This document shows positions 28,101 to 38,259 of a DNA stretch of 64,000 nucleotides, in pieces (the stretch's first letter is position 1; the number at the start of each line of letters is the position of its first letter). The position numbers and the translations under genes are program-made. The notes beneath the pieces are model-generated. The model was not told the DNA's origin. It did no database searches and was given only the letters and a program-made list of their open reading frames with translations. Source of the stretch: Microbulbifer thermotolerans (GTDB taxonomy: Bacteria; Pseudomonadota; Gammaproteobacteria; Pseudomonadales; Cellvibrionaceae); the NCBI RefSeq assembly GCF_900112305.1, contig NZ_FOKT01000001.1, forward strand, positions 124,001-188,000. The letters are read 5' to 3'.

Positions 28101-28114
28101 TTGATCTCGATCAG
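28101..28114. promoter_or_regulatory. Possible FNR-type box
   Basis: TTGATCTCGATCAG matches nine of ten FNR consensus bases. It lies 59 bases before the ybeL-like start and 101 bases before leuS. Given its short length, chance occurrence is possible. Confidence 0.3.
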
Positions 28115-28172
28115 GGATAGTTCTGATAGCACCGGTTAGGATGCACAAGCGCGGAATTATATGAGGGTTGTC

Positions 28173-28622
28173 ATGACGAAGGAACCGAAGTTGCCGCAGG
28201 AGGAGAACCTGGCGGAGACGTTGCGCCGGGATTTGGAAGAACTCGTAGAGGATGAACTGGCGGTGGAGGCGCTGACGGCCAACAAGGCCGCTTTTCTCCG
28301 CGCCTGGCTAAAAGATGATCTTCACCGGGCTGCAGACTATTTGCGCGGTCTTGGCGGTGAGCTGCAAACCCTGGAGGAGCGTGGCGGCAGTTGGTTGCTG
28401 GACGCCGCCGATCCCACGGAAACTGCCTGGCCCAACCTGATGCGCTGTATCAAGGAGGGTAAACCCTGGGCACTGGCGGGAGAGCGCACGGTGGGCGGAG
28501 AAGAGTTGCAGTGCCTGGGGTGCGGCTACCGCGCCTTGCCTGAGGCGGGAACCCAAATCACTCCCTGCCACCGCTGTGGCTATGGCTGCTTTCTACAAAT
28601 AGAGGGTGGCCTGGAAGACTGA
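28173..28622 (+). CDS. Zinc-ribbon protein, YbeL/DUF1451 family
   Basis: 149 residues from the ATG at 28173, which has GAGGG five to six bases upstream; an ATG at 28161 is possible. An N-terminal helical region with many Glu and Leu precedes a C-terminal zinc ribbon with paired CxxC motifs (CLGCG and CHRCG). YbeL-type proteins have no established function. Its position next to leuS matches E. coli ybeL. The next gene starts within its stop codon. Confidence 0.8.
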   Translation: MTKEPKLPQEENLAETLRRDLEELVEDELAVEALTANKAAFLRAWLKDDLHRAADYLRGLGGELQTLEERGGSWLLDAADPTETAWPNLMRCIKEGKPWALAGERTVGGEELQCLGCGYRALPEAGTQITPCHRCGYGCFLQIEGGLED

Positions 28623-29401
28623 TGGAGACGCACGCCATCCTCGCGGCGTTGGTAATGCCCCCGCTGGCACCACTGCTGGGCCTGGTGTTGGCATTGGTGT
28701 TGCGGTTTTTTCCGGCCGGTTCTTTTTTCGCAAAATTGTCATTGCCTCTGACTATTCTCTCCGTCGCTGTTTTGTGGGTCTCTGCGACTCCCGCTTTTTC
28801 CTCTTGGCTGGGCGCGCGCCTCGGCGCACCGCCCGAGGCGCCACAGGCGGTGCCGCGGGCGGTGGTTGTGCTGGGGGGTGGCCGTTACCGGGATGAGAAT
28901 TCCGGTAACGAACGCCTGTCTGCGACCAGCCTTGAGCGGGTGGCCGGCGCCGCCCGGATGGCGCCGGAGCGATTGCCCATACTGGTTTCCGGGGGGCGGG
29001 TTTTCGAGCTGGAGCGGGCGCCGGAGGCCGGGTTGATGGCGGAGTTATTGCAGGAAACTTTCCACCGTCCGGTAACTTGGCGCGAGATTTGCAGTCGTAC
29101 GACTGCCGAGAATGCGGTCAACAGTGCCGCGCTCCTGCACGACTCCGGTGTTGAAAGCGTACTGCTGGTCACCCACTGGTGGCATATGCCCCGGGCTGCC
29201 GAGTTGTTCGCACGCGCAGGCCTGCAGGTGCAAACGCTGTCGGTGGGCAGCCCGTCGGAACTGTTGCCGAGGGCGCAAAGCGGTCTGCTGCGCTGGCTGC
29301 CGAGTGCCTCGGCGCTGTTGCGCACCCAGGTGTACTGGCGGGAGATACTGGCGCGCAAATGGTATCAGTGGCGGCCTCTGCCGCCGGTTCGAAGCTGCTG
29401 A
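28622..29401 (+). CDS. YdcF-like membrane protein (DUF218, SanA/ElyC family)
   Basis: 259 residues whose ATG overlaps the preceding stop. Two N-terminal hydrophobic segments (about 10-55) anchor a DUF218 domain with AVVVLGGGRY, then LPILVSGGRV, TAENAVNSAALL and VLLVTHWWHMPRA. ElyC/SanA relatives affect envelope integrity, possibly through undecaprenyl-phosphate carrier use. The role here is inferred from the family only. Confidence 0.85.
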   Translation: METHAILAALVMPPLAPLLGLVLALVLRFFPAGSFFAKLSLPLTILSVAVLWVSATPAFSSWLGARLGAPPEAPQAVPRAVVVLGGGRYRDENSGNERLSATSLERVAGAARMAPERLPILVSGGRVFELERAPEAGLMAELLQETFHRPVTWREICSRTTAENAVNSAALLHDSGVESVLLVTHWWHMPRAAELFARAGLQVQTLSVGSPSELLPRAQSGLLRWLPSASALLRTQVYWREILARKWYQWRPLPPVRSC

Positions 29402-29566
29402 GGAACTCATGTCCATGTGGGGACTCTTAAACTGCAGATGCGGCCTTGTCCGCGACCCGCAAGGGCCACTAAGATGGTTGGCCTCGCAGCAGACGCCAGT
29501 GGATGTTTATCACTACGGAGTGGCGGCTGTGAATACAACCATAACAATAAAAGAGGTAACGCTGAG

Positions 29567-29941
29567 ATGAAGGGCATTCCTGCTTCCTTTTCCCCGATTC
29601 AATTACACAATCGCCTCAATCGTCCCGTCTGGATTGGTTTCAAGCGCGCGCACCGGGATAAGCGGGAGCTGGTATTCCTCTGCGCCGGCGGTGAAGGGGA
29701 TGCACAGGTGAGCAAGAATTTCGAGACATTTGCCGGTCAAATAGTGCGGGAGTTTCGCCTGGATCCCGAGCAGGTGGACTTTGTCGAACTGCGCTGTAAT
29801 GGCGAAGAGCAGCAGTGGTACCGGTGGCACGCCCAGTGGGTGGGCTCCGCCCCCATGGAATGCCGGGCGGAGCTGGTGGCCGGTGAGTCCGGCCGCCGTT
29901 ATCTGGACCAGGCGCTCAACCGAAGTATAGAGGCCGCATAG
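29567..29941 (+). CDS. Small protein of unknown function
   Basis: 124 residues from the ATG at 29567 with AAGAGG about ten bases upstream; the frame extends upstream to 29417 but that part looks non-coding. It has no signal peptide or membrane segment. Features are GFKRAHRDKRELVFLCAGG, an acidic EFRLDPEQVDFVELRCNGEEQQWYRW segment and AELVAGESGRRYL. I do not recognise a family. It is convergent with the epimerase gene 28 bases away. Confidence 0.6.
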   Translation: MKGIPASFSPIQLHNRLNRPVWIGFKRAHRDKRELVFLCAGGEGDAQVSKNFETFAGQIVREFRLDPEQVDFVELRCNGEEQQWYRWHAQWVGSAPMECRAELVAGESGRRYLDQALNRSIEAA

Positions 29942-29969
29942 AAGCCGCGGCCGCGGCAGACGAGCCCAT

Positions 29970-30887
29970 TTACCTGTTTCCCTCTGCCGCCCTGCGCTTG
30001 TTCGGCATCAGGTCCGCAAGGGCCTGTTCCAGAGTCGGGAATCGAAAGGTGTAACCGCTGTCCAGCGCGGCGCGCGGTTCCATCTTCTGGCTGGCTAGCA
30101 GCAGTTCTTCCGCCATTTCCCCGAACATCAATTTCAGCATCCAGGCTGGTGTGCGCATCAGGCAGGGCCGGTGCAGCTGCCTGGCCAGGAGGCGGGAAAA
30201 ACTGTTGTTGGTCACCGCCTCCGGAGCACAAGCGTTGAAGGGGTGGCAGAGGTGCTTGTCGATTGCGTGCAGCATCAGGCCGACAATGTCTTCCTCGTGA
30301 ATCCAGCTCATCCACTGTTCGCCGGACCCCATGGGGCCGCCGACCCCGAGGCGGAAAGCGGGCAACATTTTGGCGAGGGCGCCACCGCGTGTGGAGAGTA
30401 CGATGGCGGTGCGCATAGTGCCGACACAGATTCCAGCCTGTTGCAGAGGCAGGGTAGCCGCCTCCCAGTCGCGACAAAGCTGTGCGGCGAAGCCGCCGCC
30501 GGGAGGGCTGTTTTCTCGCAACAAGTCTCCGCCGCGGTCACCGTAGTAGCCGACTGCGGAGCCGGATAGAAAGTACCTGGGACGCGGGGCCTGGGACAGG
30601 GACCACCGCACCAGCTTTTCCGTGGTGCGCAGGCGCGAATTGCGGATTTCTGTGCGGTGTGTTTCCGTCCAGCGCCGGGTGATTGTCTCTCCAGCCAGGT
30701 TGACCACCACATCCACCGGCCCTTCCACGTCCCGCAGTTCGCGGCAGCTCTGGGTGGCCTCACCGCAGAGAAGGTGCACTTTTTCTGGCCGTCGGCTCAA
30801 CACGGTCAATTTTCCGCCGCGCGCCAGCCAGTGCTTACAAAACAGCCGGCCGATCAGACCGGTGCCGCCGCTGATAAGACAGTGCAT
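29970..30887 (-). CDS. TIGR01777-family NAD-dependent epimerase (YfcH-like)
   Basis: 305 residues from the ATG at 30887, which places the Rossmann motif at the N-terminus (CLISGGTGLIG). Further motifs: VVVNLAGETI, YFLSGSAVGYYGD (an SDR-type Tyr region) and FNACAPEAVTNN, with a DUF1731-like C-terminus. YfcH/SulA-type extended SDRs have an unclear substrate. It lies downstream of lnt on the same strand. Confidence 0.85.
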   Translation of the reverse strand: MHCLISGGTGLIGRLFCKHWLARGGKLTVLSRRPEKVHLLCGEATQSCRELRDVEGPVDVVVNLAGETITRRWTETHRTEIRNSRLRTTEKLVRWSLSQAPRPRYFLSGSAVGYYGDRGGDLLRENSPPGGGFAAQLCRDWEAATLPLQQAGICVGTMRTAIVLSTRGGALAKMLPAFRLGVGGPMGSGEQWMSWIHEEDIVGLMLHAIDKHLCHPFNACAPEAVTNNSFSRLLARQLHRPCLMRTPAWMLKLMFGEMAEELLLASQKMEPRAALDSGYTFRFPTLEQALADLMPNKRRAAEGNR

Positions 30888-31014
30888 AAGGTAGGCTTCC
30901 TTGCCGCCGTTTGCTTGTTTTTGCAGCATAGCAGCGGTGACCGGCAGCGGCGGAGGGTAGTGGGCTTTGCTGCGATTTAGGCAAAAATTTTGGCGTGCGA
31001 GGTCATTTTCGCGG

Positions 31015-32601
31015 TCAGTCTGAAATCTCTCCTGCCAGCGGGGCCTTCGCCGCGGCGGGCCGGCGGCGCCGGAACAGAGAGGCGGCAACCAGCATTGGCA
31101 GGGCCAATGCGAATACCGGGGTAATGCCGGTGAGCATAAAGGGGGTGGCACCGCGCATCGCGCGGACCTCCCCAGTTAAATTGGCGCGTTCGAACTGGGG
31201 GAGCCTGTGCACTATGCGGCCGCGCGGGTCGACAATAGCGGTAACGCCGGTGTTAGTGCTGCGCACCAGGTAGCGGCCTGTTTCCAGGGCGCGCATCTGG
31301 GCGATCTGCATATGTTGCAGCGGGCCTATGGAGTCGCCGAACCAGGCATCGTTACTAATGGTCAGCAGAACTTGTGCCGATAGCGCACTGTCGGCAACCA
31401 TACGCGGATAGACGATTTCGTAGCAGATCAGCGGGGCCCAGCTGGTGCCGCCGGCGTTCAGCGGCTGCTGTTCCTCCGGCCCCGGCTGGATGAAGGATGT
31501 GGGCAGATTAAAAAATTCGATGGTGCCGCGCAGCCAGTCTTCCAGCGGCACATATTCGCCAAAGGGGACCAGGTGGCGTTTGTGGTAGATGCCGGGATTG
31601 CGGCCGAAAACGGTGGCGGAATTGTGCACTACCCGGCGTCCGGGCTCCCGGCGGTCGTAGAGTATACCGGCGATCAGATCAGTCCGGGTCTGCTCCGCAT
31701 TGCGTTGTAGGGCCTGCATCAGATTCGGAGCGTGGCTGTAGAGCACGGGCAGAGCGGCTTCGGGCCAGACAATGACGTCGACACCTTGTTCACTAAGCGC
31801 GCGGCTGCCGTCCTGGTAACGCCGGATGGTTTCGCCGCGAAATTCCGGTAGCCACTTTTTTTCCTGGGGAATGTTGGCTTGTACCAGGCCGACAGTGATG
31901 GCGTCGCCTTCCGGCTGGGTCCACTCTACCTGTGCCAGGAGAGCGCCGATCGGCCAGGGCAGGAGCGCCGCCACTACCAGAAGTACGGATGCGCCCTGCC
32001 CAGCGGGATTGGCCCTCAGTGCCAAGCGCCCCGCCGCGGCCAGGGCGATAACTGCCGCGCTTAAGGCCAGCAGTAGCCCCATGCCGTAGACGCTGAGCAC
32101 CGGCGCCCAGCCGGACAACCAGGTTTCAATCTGTCCGTAGCCGGCATAGAGCCAGGGGAAGCCGGTAAATATCCAGCTGCGCAGCCACTCGCTGACAAAC
32201 CACAGTGCGGGAAAGGCGAGTGCGAAGCTGAGCCCGCGACCGGTGAAGTGCCCGAGGAAATAAAAGGGCAGGGCCAGCAAAAGCGCCATGATAGAAACAA
32301 AGGCACCGGTTAGTGCGGTGCCCAACAATACCGAAGAGTTGCCGAACTCGGTGATAGATACATAGACCCAGGAGCCTCCGCTGCCGAAAAGGCCCAGGCC
32401 GAAACAAAACGCCAGCCACAGACTTCTGCGCCCGGATAGTTGCCTGCCCCCGGACGCGCGCAGGTACAGCCAGGCGAGCAGGGACAGGGATCCCAGACCA
32501 CAGGGCCAGTAGCCGTAGGGCGCGAAAGAGAGGGTCAGCAATCCGCCAGCGATAGCCGATAGCACGAAATTGGGAATGCGGAATGCGAAGGCTTTTCTCA
32601 T
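31015..32601 (-). CDS. lnt: Apolipoprotein N-acyltransferase
   Basis: 528 residues with about seven membrane helices followed by a periplasmic nitrilase-type domain. The catalytic Glu is in VWPEAALP, the Lys lies in the Trp-Leu-rich loop and later HKRHLVPFGEYVP, and the Cys in LICYEIVYP. Lnt adds the third acyl chain to lipoproteins in the inner membrane, needed for Lol sorting, including for LptE encoded nearby. It is last in the miaB-phoH-ybeY-corC-lnt run, 40 bases after corC. Confidence 0.95.
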   Translation of the reverse strand: MRKAFAFRIPNFVLSAIAGGLLTLSFAPYGYWPCGLGSLSLLAWLYLRASGGRQLSGRRSLWLAFCFGLGLFGSGGSWVYVSITEFGNSSVLLGTALTGAFVSIMALLLALPFYFLGHFTGRGLSFALAFPALWFVSEWLRSWIFTGFPWLYAGYGQIETWLSGWAPVLSVYGMGLLLALSAAVIALAAAGRLALRANPAGQGASVLLVVAALLPWPIGALLAQVEWTQPEGDAITVGLVQANIPQEKKWLPEFRGETIRRYQDGSRALSEQGVDVIVWPEAALPVLYSHAPNLMQALQRNAEQTRTDLIAGILYDRREPGRRVVHNSATVFGRNPGIYHKRHLVPFGEYVPLEDWLRGTIEFFNLPTSFIQPGPEEQQPLNAGGTSWAPLICYEIVYPRMVADSALSAQVLLTISNDAWFGDSIGPLQHMQIAQMRALETGRYLVRSTNTGVTAIVDPRGRIVHRLPQFERANLTGEVRAMRGATPFMLTGITPVFALALPMLVAASLFRRRRPAAAKAPLAGEISD

Positions 32602-32641
32602 GACTGTCTTTTACGCCCGATAAGTCTGCGCTATCCGCGGT

Positions 32642-33538
32642 TTAACCAGATGTCGGTGCCTGCGGCTCCATGCGACTCACCCGCAGCAGGTGGATTTGTC
32701 GGCTGTCGGCGTAGAGGACCCGGAACATAAAGTCTCCCAGGCGGGTGACCTCGTCGCGGCCGGGCAGGTGCCCAAAGGACTGCATAATCAGACCGCCGAT
32801 GGTATCGAATTCCTCGTCGCTGAGTTCGCTGTTGAAGTATTCGTTGAAGTCTTCAATGGGGGTGAGTGCCTTAACGATAAAGTCGTTTTCGCCCACCTTG
32901 CGGATAAAGCTGTCTTCCTCTTCCTCGTCCGTTTCGTCTTCGATCTCGCCGACGATTTCTTCGAGGATATCCTCAATGGTGACCACACCGGATACACCGC
33001 CGTACTCATCGATGACTACCGCCATGTGGTAGCGGTTTTCACGGAATTCCCGCAGAAGAATGTTCAGGCGTTTGCTCTCGGGAATGATATTGGCCGGGCG
33101 AATGATGTCTTCCAGCTGGAAGTTGTCGGTGCCCTTGAGGATGAGTGGCAGTAGATCCTTGGCCAGCAGAATACCGCGGATATCGTCGATGCTGTCGCCA
33201 ATCACTGGGAAACGGGAATGGCCAGACTCGATAATTTTCTTGAGGAACTCTTCCGGCTTTTCCCCCAGACTGACCACCACCATCTGCGAGCGGGGGATCA
33301 TGATCTCGCGCACCTGCTGGTTGGAGACGTCCAGAGCGCCCTCAATGATGGATAGCGCCTCGGCATCCAGCAGCTGGTTTTCAGCGGCGTCCTTGATGAT
33401 CTCCAGCAGTTCGTCACGGGATTTGGGTTCGGTGGAAAAGGCGCCGAAGAGCTTTTCCAGCCAGTTCTTTTCTCCCGATCGGGATTTGCCAGCTGACTGA
33501 CTACTTGGGGGTTCGTCTGTGGTCATGGGAGTGGCCAT
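32642..33538 (-). CDS. corC: CorC/YbeX magnesium and cobalt efflux protein
   Basis: 298 residues. Two CBS domains (from EIMIPRSQMVVV; GHSRFPVIGDSIDDIRGIL; HMAVVIDEYGGVSGVVTIEDILEEIVGEI) are followed by an acidic linker (EDETDEEEED) and a CorC_HlyC domain (FDTIGGLIMQSFGHLPGRDE). It lacks the membrane DUF21 domain, as YbeX does. The family affects Mg/Co homeostasis and ribosome function, consistent with its phoH and ybeY neighbours. A start at the ATG four codons in (MTTDEP) is possible. Confidence 0.93.
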   Translation of the reverse strand: MATPMTTDEPPSSQSAGKSRSGEKNWLEKLFGAFSTEPKSRDELLEIIKDAAENQLLDAEALSIIEGALDVSNQQVREIMIPRSQMVVVSLGEKPEEFLKKIIESGHSRFPVIGDSIDDIRGILLAKDLLPLILKGTDNFQLEDIIRPANIIPESKRLNILLREFRENRYHMAVVIDEYGGVSGVVTIEDILEEIVGEIEDETDEEEEDSFIRKVGENDFIVKALTPIEDFNEYFNSELSDEEFDTIGGLIMQSFGHLPGRDEVTRLGDFMFRVLYADSRQIHLLRVSRMEPQAPTSG

Positions 33539-33583
33539 GCTCCGGATTTCTCTCGTATTTACGTTAGTCGGTAGTAGGTCGCG

Positions 33584-34078
33584 TCAGTCTGTCGCGGCGC
33601 GCGGCTGCGCCGCGCTTTCCTCCATGGGGGCGTAGGGGTCTGGGTAGCCGAGCCCGGCGAGCAGGCCGGTTTCCAGCTTTTCCATCACCTCGGCGTCCGC
33701 GTCTTCGACGTGGTCGTAGCCCAAAAGGTGCAGTGTGCCATGGACCACCATATGTGCCCAGTGTGCGGAGAGTGCTTTGTGCTGTTCATCCGCTTCCTGC
33801 GCAACAACCGGTGCGCAGATGACAAGATCACCCAGAAGCGGGAGATTAATGTCACTGGGAAGATCTGCGGGAAAAGACAGTACATTGGTGGGTCTGTCCT
33901 TGCCGCGGTACTGACCGTTGAGCTGTCGGCTCTCATCGGCGTCGACAATGCGCACCGTCAGCTCCGCTTCATCCCGTCGGCCCGCCAGGGCGGCGGTGAC
34001 CCAGGTGCGGATCTTCTCATCGGAAGGTAAATTGACGCAGCAGCTGGCCCGCTGCACTTCGAGTTGCAGATCGATCAT
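33584..34078 (-). CDS. ybeY: Endoribonuclease YbeY
   Basis: 164 residues with the zinc-binding H3 motif [15 protein letters not shown] (three His) and the conserved [13 protein letters not shown]. YbeY functions in 16S rRNA maturation and ribosome quality control. It starts eight bases after the phoH stop. Confidence 0.96.
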   Translation of the reverse strand: MIDLQLEVQRASCCVNLPSDEKIRTWVTAALAGRRDEAELTVRIVDADESRQLNGQYRGKDRPTNVLSFPADLPSDINLPLLGDLVICAPVVAQEADEQHKALSAHWAHMVVHGTLHLLGYDHVEDADAEVMEKLETGLLAGLGYPDPYAPMEESAAQPRAATD

Positions 34079-34086
34079 GGCTGGAT

Positions 34087-35139
34087 TCAGGCCGCGTTTT
34101 CATCCCGGTTGCCGGTTGCTGTCTCTGCGGTGGCAGCTTCGCCCTCCGCTTCGTGGGCGTCGTATGCCTCGACAATGCGCTGTACCAGCGGGTGGCGGAC
34201 TACATCCTTGGCGCCAAAGTGTGTGAAGCTGATGCCGTTTACCTTGCTCAGCACTTCGGTCGCGTGGCGCAGGCCGGAGGCCTGGCCTCGGGGCAGGTCG
34301 ATCTGGCTGGGGTCGCCGGTGATCACCGCGGTGGAGCCGAAGCCGATGCGGGTCAGAAACATCTTCATTTGCTCGCGGGTGGTGTTCTGGCTCTCATCGA
34401 GAATCACGAAGGCGTTATTCAGTGTGCGGCCGCGCATATAGGCGAGGGGAGCCACTTCAATCACGTTCCGCTCGATCAGCTTGCCCACCGTTTCGAAGCC
34501 GAGCATCTCATACAGTGCATCGTAGAGGGGGCGCAGGTAGGGGTCCACCTTCTGGCTTAGATCGCCGGGCAGGAAACCGAGTTTTTCGCCGGCTTCCACT
34601 GCCGGGCGCACCAGCAGTATGCGCTCCACCCGGTCCTTCAGCAGTGCCTCCACGGCGCAGGCCACCGCCAGATAGGTCTTGCCGGTGCCCGCCGGGCCAA
34701 TGCCGAAGTTGATATCGTTGGTCTGTACCGCGCGCACGTACTTGCGCTGGTTCAGGCCGCGGGGCCGCACTGTGCACTTCTTGGTGCGGATCAGCACCAC
34801 CTGCTCTGCCTCAGCGCCCTCGTCGTCGCGGCGCTTTTGTAGCTCCTCTACCCCCGACTGCTGCAGGGCCAGGTGGATCTCTTCCGGCGTCAGGTGGTCG
34901 CGGCTGCCGGTTTCCCGGTACAGGAAACTCAGCACTTCGCCAGCGGCGCGGGCGGACTCGGGCTCTCCGTAGAAAGCGAACTGATTGCCGCGATTGCGGA
35001 TTTCGATATCCAGGCGCTCTTCAATCTGGCGCAGGTGTTGGTCAAATTGGCCGCAGAGATTGGCCAAGCGGCGGGCGTCGTTGGGCTCCAGAGTAATACT
35101 GTGAGCGAGGGTGAGCGTTTCCAAATTGGTTTCAGACAC
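34087..35139 (-). CDS. ybeZ: PhoH-family ATPase (YbeZ)
   Basis: 350 residues with an N-terminal KH-like extension and the PhoH NTPase domain: Walker A GPAGTGKT and a [11 protein letters not shown]alker B. RNA-helicase-like activity is proposed for the family, working with YbeY. It is co-transcribed with ybeY, and miaB ends 161 bases upstream. Confidence 0.95.
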   Translation of the reverse strand: MSETNLETLTLAHSITLEPNDARRLANLCGQFDQHLRQIEERLDIEIRNRGNQFAFYGEPESARAAGEVLSFLYRETGSRDHLTPEEIHLALQQSGVEELQKRRDDEGAEAEQVVLIRTKKCTVRPRGLNQRKYVRAVQTNDINFGIGPAGTGKTYLAVACAVEALLKDRVERILLVRPAVEAGEKLGFLPGDLSQKVDPYLRPLYDALYEMLGFETVGKLIERNVIEVAPLAYMRGRTLNNAFVILDESQNTTREQMKMFLTRIGFGSTAVITGDPSQIDLPRGQASGLRHATEVLSKVNGISFTHFGAKDVVRHPLVQRIVEAYDAHEAEGEAATAETATGNRDENAA

Positions 35140-35257
35140 CTTTATCTGGGGAATTCACTGCTAGGTTATACCCATTTTCCCGCTAGGGGAAAGCATTGAG
35201 TGTGACGAATGGGTTCTAGCCGGTCGTCAAGCTTATAACATACCGGCATTACAGTTA

Positions 35258-35275
35258 AGGAATCTCTGAGCCTTC
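35258..35275 (-). repeat. Solo end of the inverted-repeat family
   Basis: TTAAGGAATCTCTGAGCC in the miaB-phoH gap matches the outer 14 bases of the repeat end; no partner end is visible. Confidence 0.35.
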
Positions 35276-35300
35276 GACCGCTTGTGATCCTGCACTTTAT

Positions 35301-36680
35301 TTAGGATAAGGGACCGTCCAGCTCCGAAGCCACCAGAGTTCCGCGCAGTGAATTGGGCAGTGCCTCCTCGATCAGAATGTCGGCAAATTTGCCGATCAGA
35401 GCCGGGTCGTCGGCGCGGAAGTTGACCACGCGGTTGTTTTCGGTCCGGCCCTGCAGTTGGCCAGGATCCTTCTTCGATACGCCGGTAACCAGCACCCGCT
35501 CGGTGTTGCCCACCATACGTCGGGCGATGGCTGCCGCCTGTTGGTTGATGCGGTTTTGCAGCAGTTGCAGGCGCTGCTTCTTCACTTCTTCCGGCGTGTC
35601 ATCCGGCAGGTCCGCCGCCGGTGTGCCGGGGCGCGGGGAGTAGATGAAACTGAAGGAGATGTCGAAGCCCACCTCCTGAATCAGATTCATCGTCGCCTCG
35701 AAGTCTTTTTCCGTCTCGCCTGGGAAGCCGACGATAAAGTCCGAGGACAGACAGATATCCGGACGTATTTTGCGCAGTCGGCGGATCTTGGATTTGTATT
35801 CCAATGCCGTGTGGCCGCGCTTCATCGCCATCAGTATGCGGTCCGAGCCGCTCTGCACGGGCAGGTGCAGGTGGTTCACCAGCTCCGGCACCTCGGCGTA
35901 GACGTCGATCAAGGCATCGGAGAACTCCACCGGGTGGGAGGTGGTATAGCGGATGCGGTCGATGCCTTCGATAGCCGCCACGTAGGTGATTAACTCGGCG
36001 AAATCGACTATCTGGCCGTCTTCGCCAGGTGCGCGGTAGGCGTTGACGTTCTGGCCCAGCAGGTTCACCTCGCGCACACCTTGTTCGGCCAGGTGGGCCA
36101 CCTCTTCGAGCACATCCGCCACCGGGCGGCTGACTTCCTCCCCGCGGGTGTAGGGCACTACGCAGAAGGTACAGTATTTGGAGCAGCCTTCCATAATGGA
36201 GACGAAGGCGGTGGCGCCATCCGCCTCGGGTTGCGGCAGGCGGTCGAATTTCTCGATTTCCGGGAAAGTGACATCCACCACCACGGCCCCGTTTTTCTGG
36301 CGCTTGGTTTCCATCATCTCCGGCAGTCGGTGCAGTGTCTGCGGGCCGAAGATCAAGTCGACATAGGGTGCGCGCTTGGCGATGGCTTCACCTTCCTGGC
36401 TGGCCACGCAACCGCCGACGCCGATAATCAGGTCGGGTTTCTTTTCTTTCAGGTGCTTCCAGCGCCCGAGTTGGTGAAACAGTTTTTCCTGTGCTTTCTC
36501 GCGGATGGAACAGGTGTTGACCAGCAGCACGTCCGCGTCTTCCGGATCGTCGGTGGGAACCATGGCGTGGGATTCGCCGAGCAGATCGCGCATGCGTGCC
36601 GAGTCGTACTCGTTCATCTGGCAGCCGTGGGTCTTGATATAGAGTTTCTTCACCCCGGTTTTAGCTCTGGTTTCGGACAT
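35301..36680 (-). CDS. miaB: tRNA-2-methylthio-N6-isopentenyladenosine synthase MiaB
   Basis: 459 residues: an N-terminal methylthiotransferase domain ([15 protein letters not shown]), a radical SAM core with CSKYCTFC, and a C-terminal TRAM domain. It adds a methylthio group to i6A37 in tRNAs. It heads the conserved miaB-phoH-ybeY-corC-lnt run. Confidence 0.97.
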   Translation of the reverse strand: MSETRAKTGVKKLYIKTHGCQMNEYDSARMRDLLGESHAMVPTDDPEDADVLLVNTCSIREKAQEKLFHQLGRWKHLKEKKPDLIIGVGGCVASQEGEAIAKRAPYVDLIFGPQTLHRLPEMMETKRQKNGAVVVDVTFPEIEKFDRLPQPEADGATAFVSIMEGCSKYCTFCVVPYTRGEEVSRPVADVLEEVAHLAEQGVREVNLLGQNVNAYRAPGEDGQIVDFAELITYVAAIEGIDRIRYTTSHPVEFSDALIDVYAEVPELVNHLHLPVQSGSDRILMAMKRGHTALEYKSKIRRLRKIRPDICLSSDFIVGFPGETEKDFEATMNLIQEVGFDISFSFIYSPRPGTPAADLPDDTPEEVKKQRLQLLQNRINQQAAAIARRMVGNTERVLVTGVSKKDPGQLQGRTENNRVVNFRADDPALIGKFADILIEEALPNSLRGTLVASELDGPLS

Positions 36681-36948
36681 ATCCTGCCTGGTTAAAAACT
36701 GCTCAATGAAAATGGTGGGGCATTATAGCGATACGTTTCGGGACTGCATAGACGGAGGGGCATTAGAGTGCTACTCTTCCGCGCTTTTTCAGGCTGTCCC
36801 GCTTGCGCAATGCGGGTCGGCGAGCAGCGTGGACGGCTGTGCCCGGGTTTGCCGCAATGCCCGGAGATAGCGCCAGGGAGGGCGGTATTGAACCGCGAGG
36901 TATTCCCGCACGTTAGAATCCAGGGACAGTCCCCATTTAGAGAGTTTT

Positions 36949-37281
36949 ATGGCCAATCCGATTTACAAAGTCATCTTCCACAACCAGAACCAGGTGTACG
37001 AACTCTACGCCCGGGCCATCTACCAGAGCGATATGTATGGCTTTATCGAGGTGGAGGAGTTTGTTTTTGGCGAGAAGGCCCAGCTGGTGGTCGACCCCAG
37101 CGAGGAGAAACTGAAGGCGGAGTTCGCCTCGGTGACCCGTTCCTATATACCGATGCACAGCATTGTGCGCATCGATGAGGTGGAAAAAGAGGGGACTGGA
37201 AAGATTGTTCCGGTCAAAGGGGAGAAGGTGGCGCAGTTCCCCTTCGCACCGCCGATGCGTCAGCCGCAGGATACGGAATAG
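36949..37281 (+). CDS. DUF1820 family protein
   Basis: 110 residues with a GAGAG ribosome site. It begins IYKVIFHNQNQVYELYAR and contains YGFIEVEEFVFGE, both characteristic of DUF1820, a small cytoplasmic family of unknown function common in gammaproteobacteria. It is divergent from miaB. Confidence 0.85.
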   Translation: MANPIYKVIFHNQNQVYELYARAIYQSDMYGFIEVEEFVFGEKAQLVVDPSEEKLKAEFASVTRSYIPMHSIVRIDEVEKEGTGKIVPVKGEKVAQFPFAPPMRQPQDTE

Positions 37282-37301
37282 CTTTTACATCTCCACGCCG
37301 C

Positions 37302-37320
37302 GCCGGGCGTTCCGCCCGGC
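37302..37320 (+). terminator. Terminator-like hairpin after the DUF1820 gene
   Basis: GCCGGGCG and CGCCCGGC form a perfect 8-bp stem with loop TTC. No T-run follows immediately. Confidence 0.45.
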
Positions 37321-37327
37321 CACAAAG

Positions 37328-37371
37328 TCTCTTTATCGCCAGGGAGCAATTCAATCAGAAACAGAGGCTCC
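37328..37371 (+). repeat. Decayed solo right end of the inverted-repeat family
   Basis: TTTATCGCCAGGGAGCAATT, then CAATCAG and AGAGGCTCC, resemble the right end of E2 with small insertions. Confidence 0.4.
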
Positions 37372-37467
37372 TGCTTGCAATATAAGCTTCAATAAACAGC
37401 CGCTTAATTGTAAAAAAACTGATGCAAAGTTTCCCAATACCGCAGGGTTAAAAACTGGGAACTTGCT

Positions 37468-38259
37468 ATGAGTAACCGCTACCGCGCACTGTGGATTTCT
37501 GATGTTCACCTGGGCAGCAGGGACAGCGAGCCACAACGACTGGCGGACTTCCTGGCGCAGAATCGCGCCGACACCGTCTATTTGGTCGGCGATATTTTCG
37601 ATATGAAGGCTCTGGCCCAGGGCAAGGGCAGCTGGTGCCAATCCTCGTCTCTCTTGCTGGGCATGCTGTCGGAGCTCTCCAGTAAGACCCCCGAAATTAT
37701 CTATGTCCCCGGAAATCACGACGCGCCGATGCGCAGTTGGGCCGGCAAGCGCCTGGGCAATATCCGTGTGGAACGCGAGTGGGTTCACACTGCGGAAGAC
37801 GGCAAGCGCTACTGGGTAACTCATGGCGATCAGTTTGAGCACCAAATCAAGGTCAATCCCATCAGTTATCACATCGGCGATCAAAGTTACTACTTCATGC
37901 TGCGCATGAACCGCTGGATTAATTACTGGCGCGGTCGTTTTGATCTGCCCTGGTGGTCGCTTGCCAATCACGTGAAAAACCGCGTGCACGCGGCCAGGCG
38001 CTTAATGAACAGTTTTGAGGAGGTCGCGATACGGGAGACGGGCGCGCGTGGCTTTGACGGTGTGATATGCGGTCATATTCACCGCGCCGCCATCCGCGAG
38101 GGGGGAGGCGGGGCGCGCAGTGTGACTTATGCCAACTGCGGCGATTGGGTGGATTCCATGAGCGCGGTAGTGGAGAAGCACGACGGCAGTCTGGATCTGT
38201 TGCACTGGCATCGCGCGCCCAAGCTGGCCAGCATTATGACGGAGGTGGTGGCGGCATGA
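37468..38259 (+). CDS. LpxH-like UDP-2,3-diacylglucosamine diphosphatase family protein
   Basis: 263 residues with all calcineurin-type metallophosphoesterase motifs: SDVHLGS, GDIFD, PGNHD, THGD and CGHIHRA. The length and the SYYFMLRMNRWINYWR region fit the LpxH-like diphosphatase subfamily, which hydrolyses the pyrophosphate of UDP-2,3-diacylglucosamine in lipid A synthesis or acts on related lipids. It overlaps the next gene by four bases (ATGA), so this phosphatase and the acyltransferase are translationally coupled. Confidence 0.85.
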   Translation: MSNRYRALWISDVHLGSRDSEPQRLADFLAQNRADTVYLVGDIFDMKALAQGKGSWCQSSSLLLGMLSELSSKTPEIIYVPGNHDAPMRSWAGKRLGNIRVEREWVHTAEDGKRYWVTHGDQFEHQIKVNPISYHIGDQSYYFMLRMNRWINYWRGRFDLPWWSLANHVKNRVHAARRLMNSFEEVAIRETGARGFDGVICGHIHRAAIREGGGGARSVTYANCGDWVDSMSAVVEKHDGSLDLLHWHRAPKLASIMTEVVAA

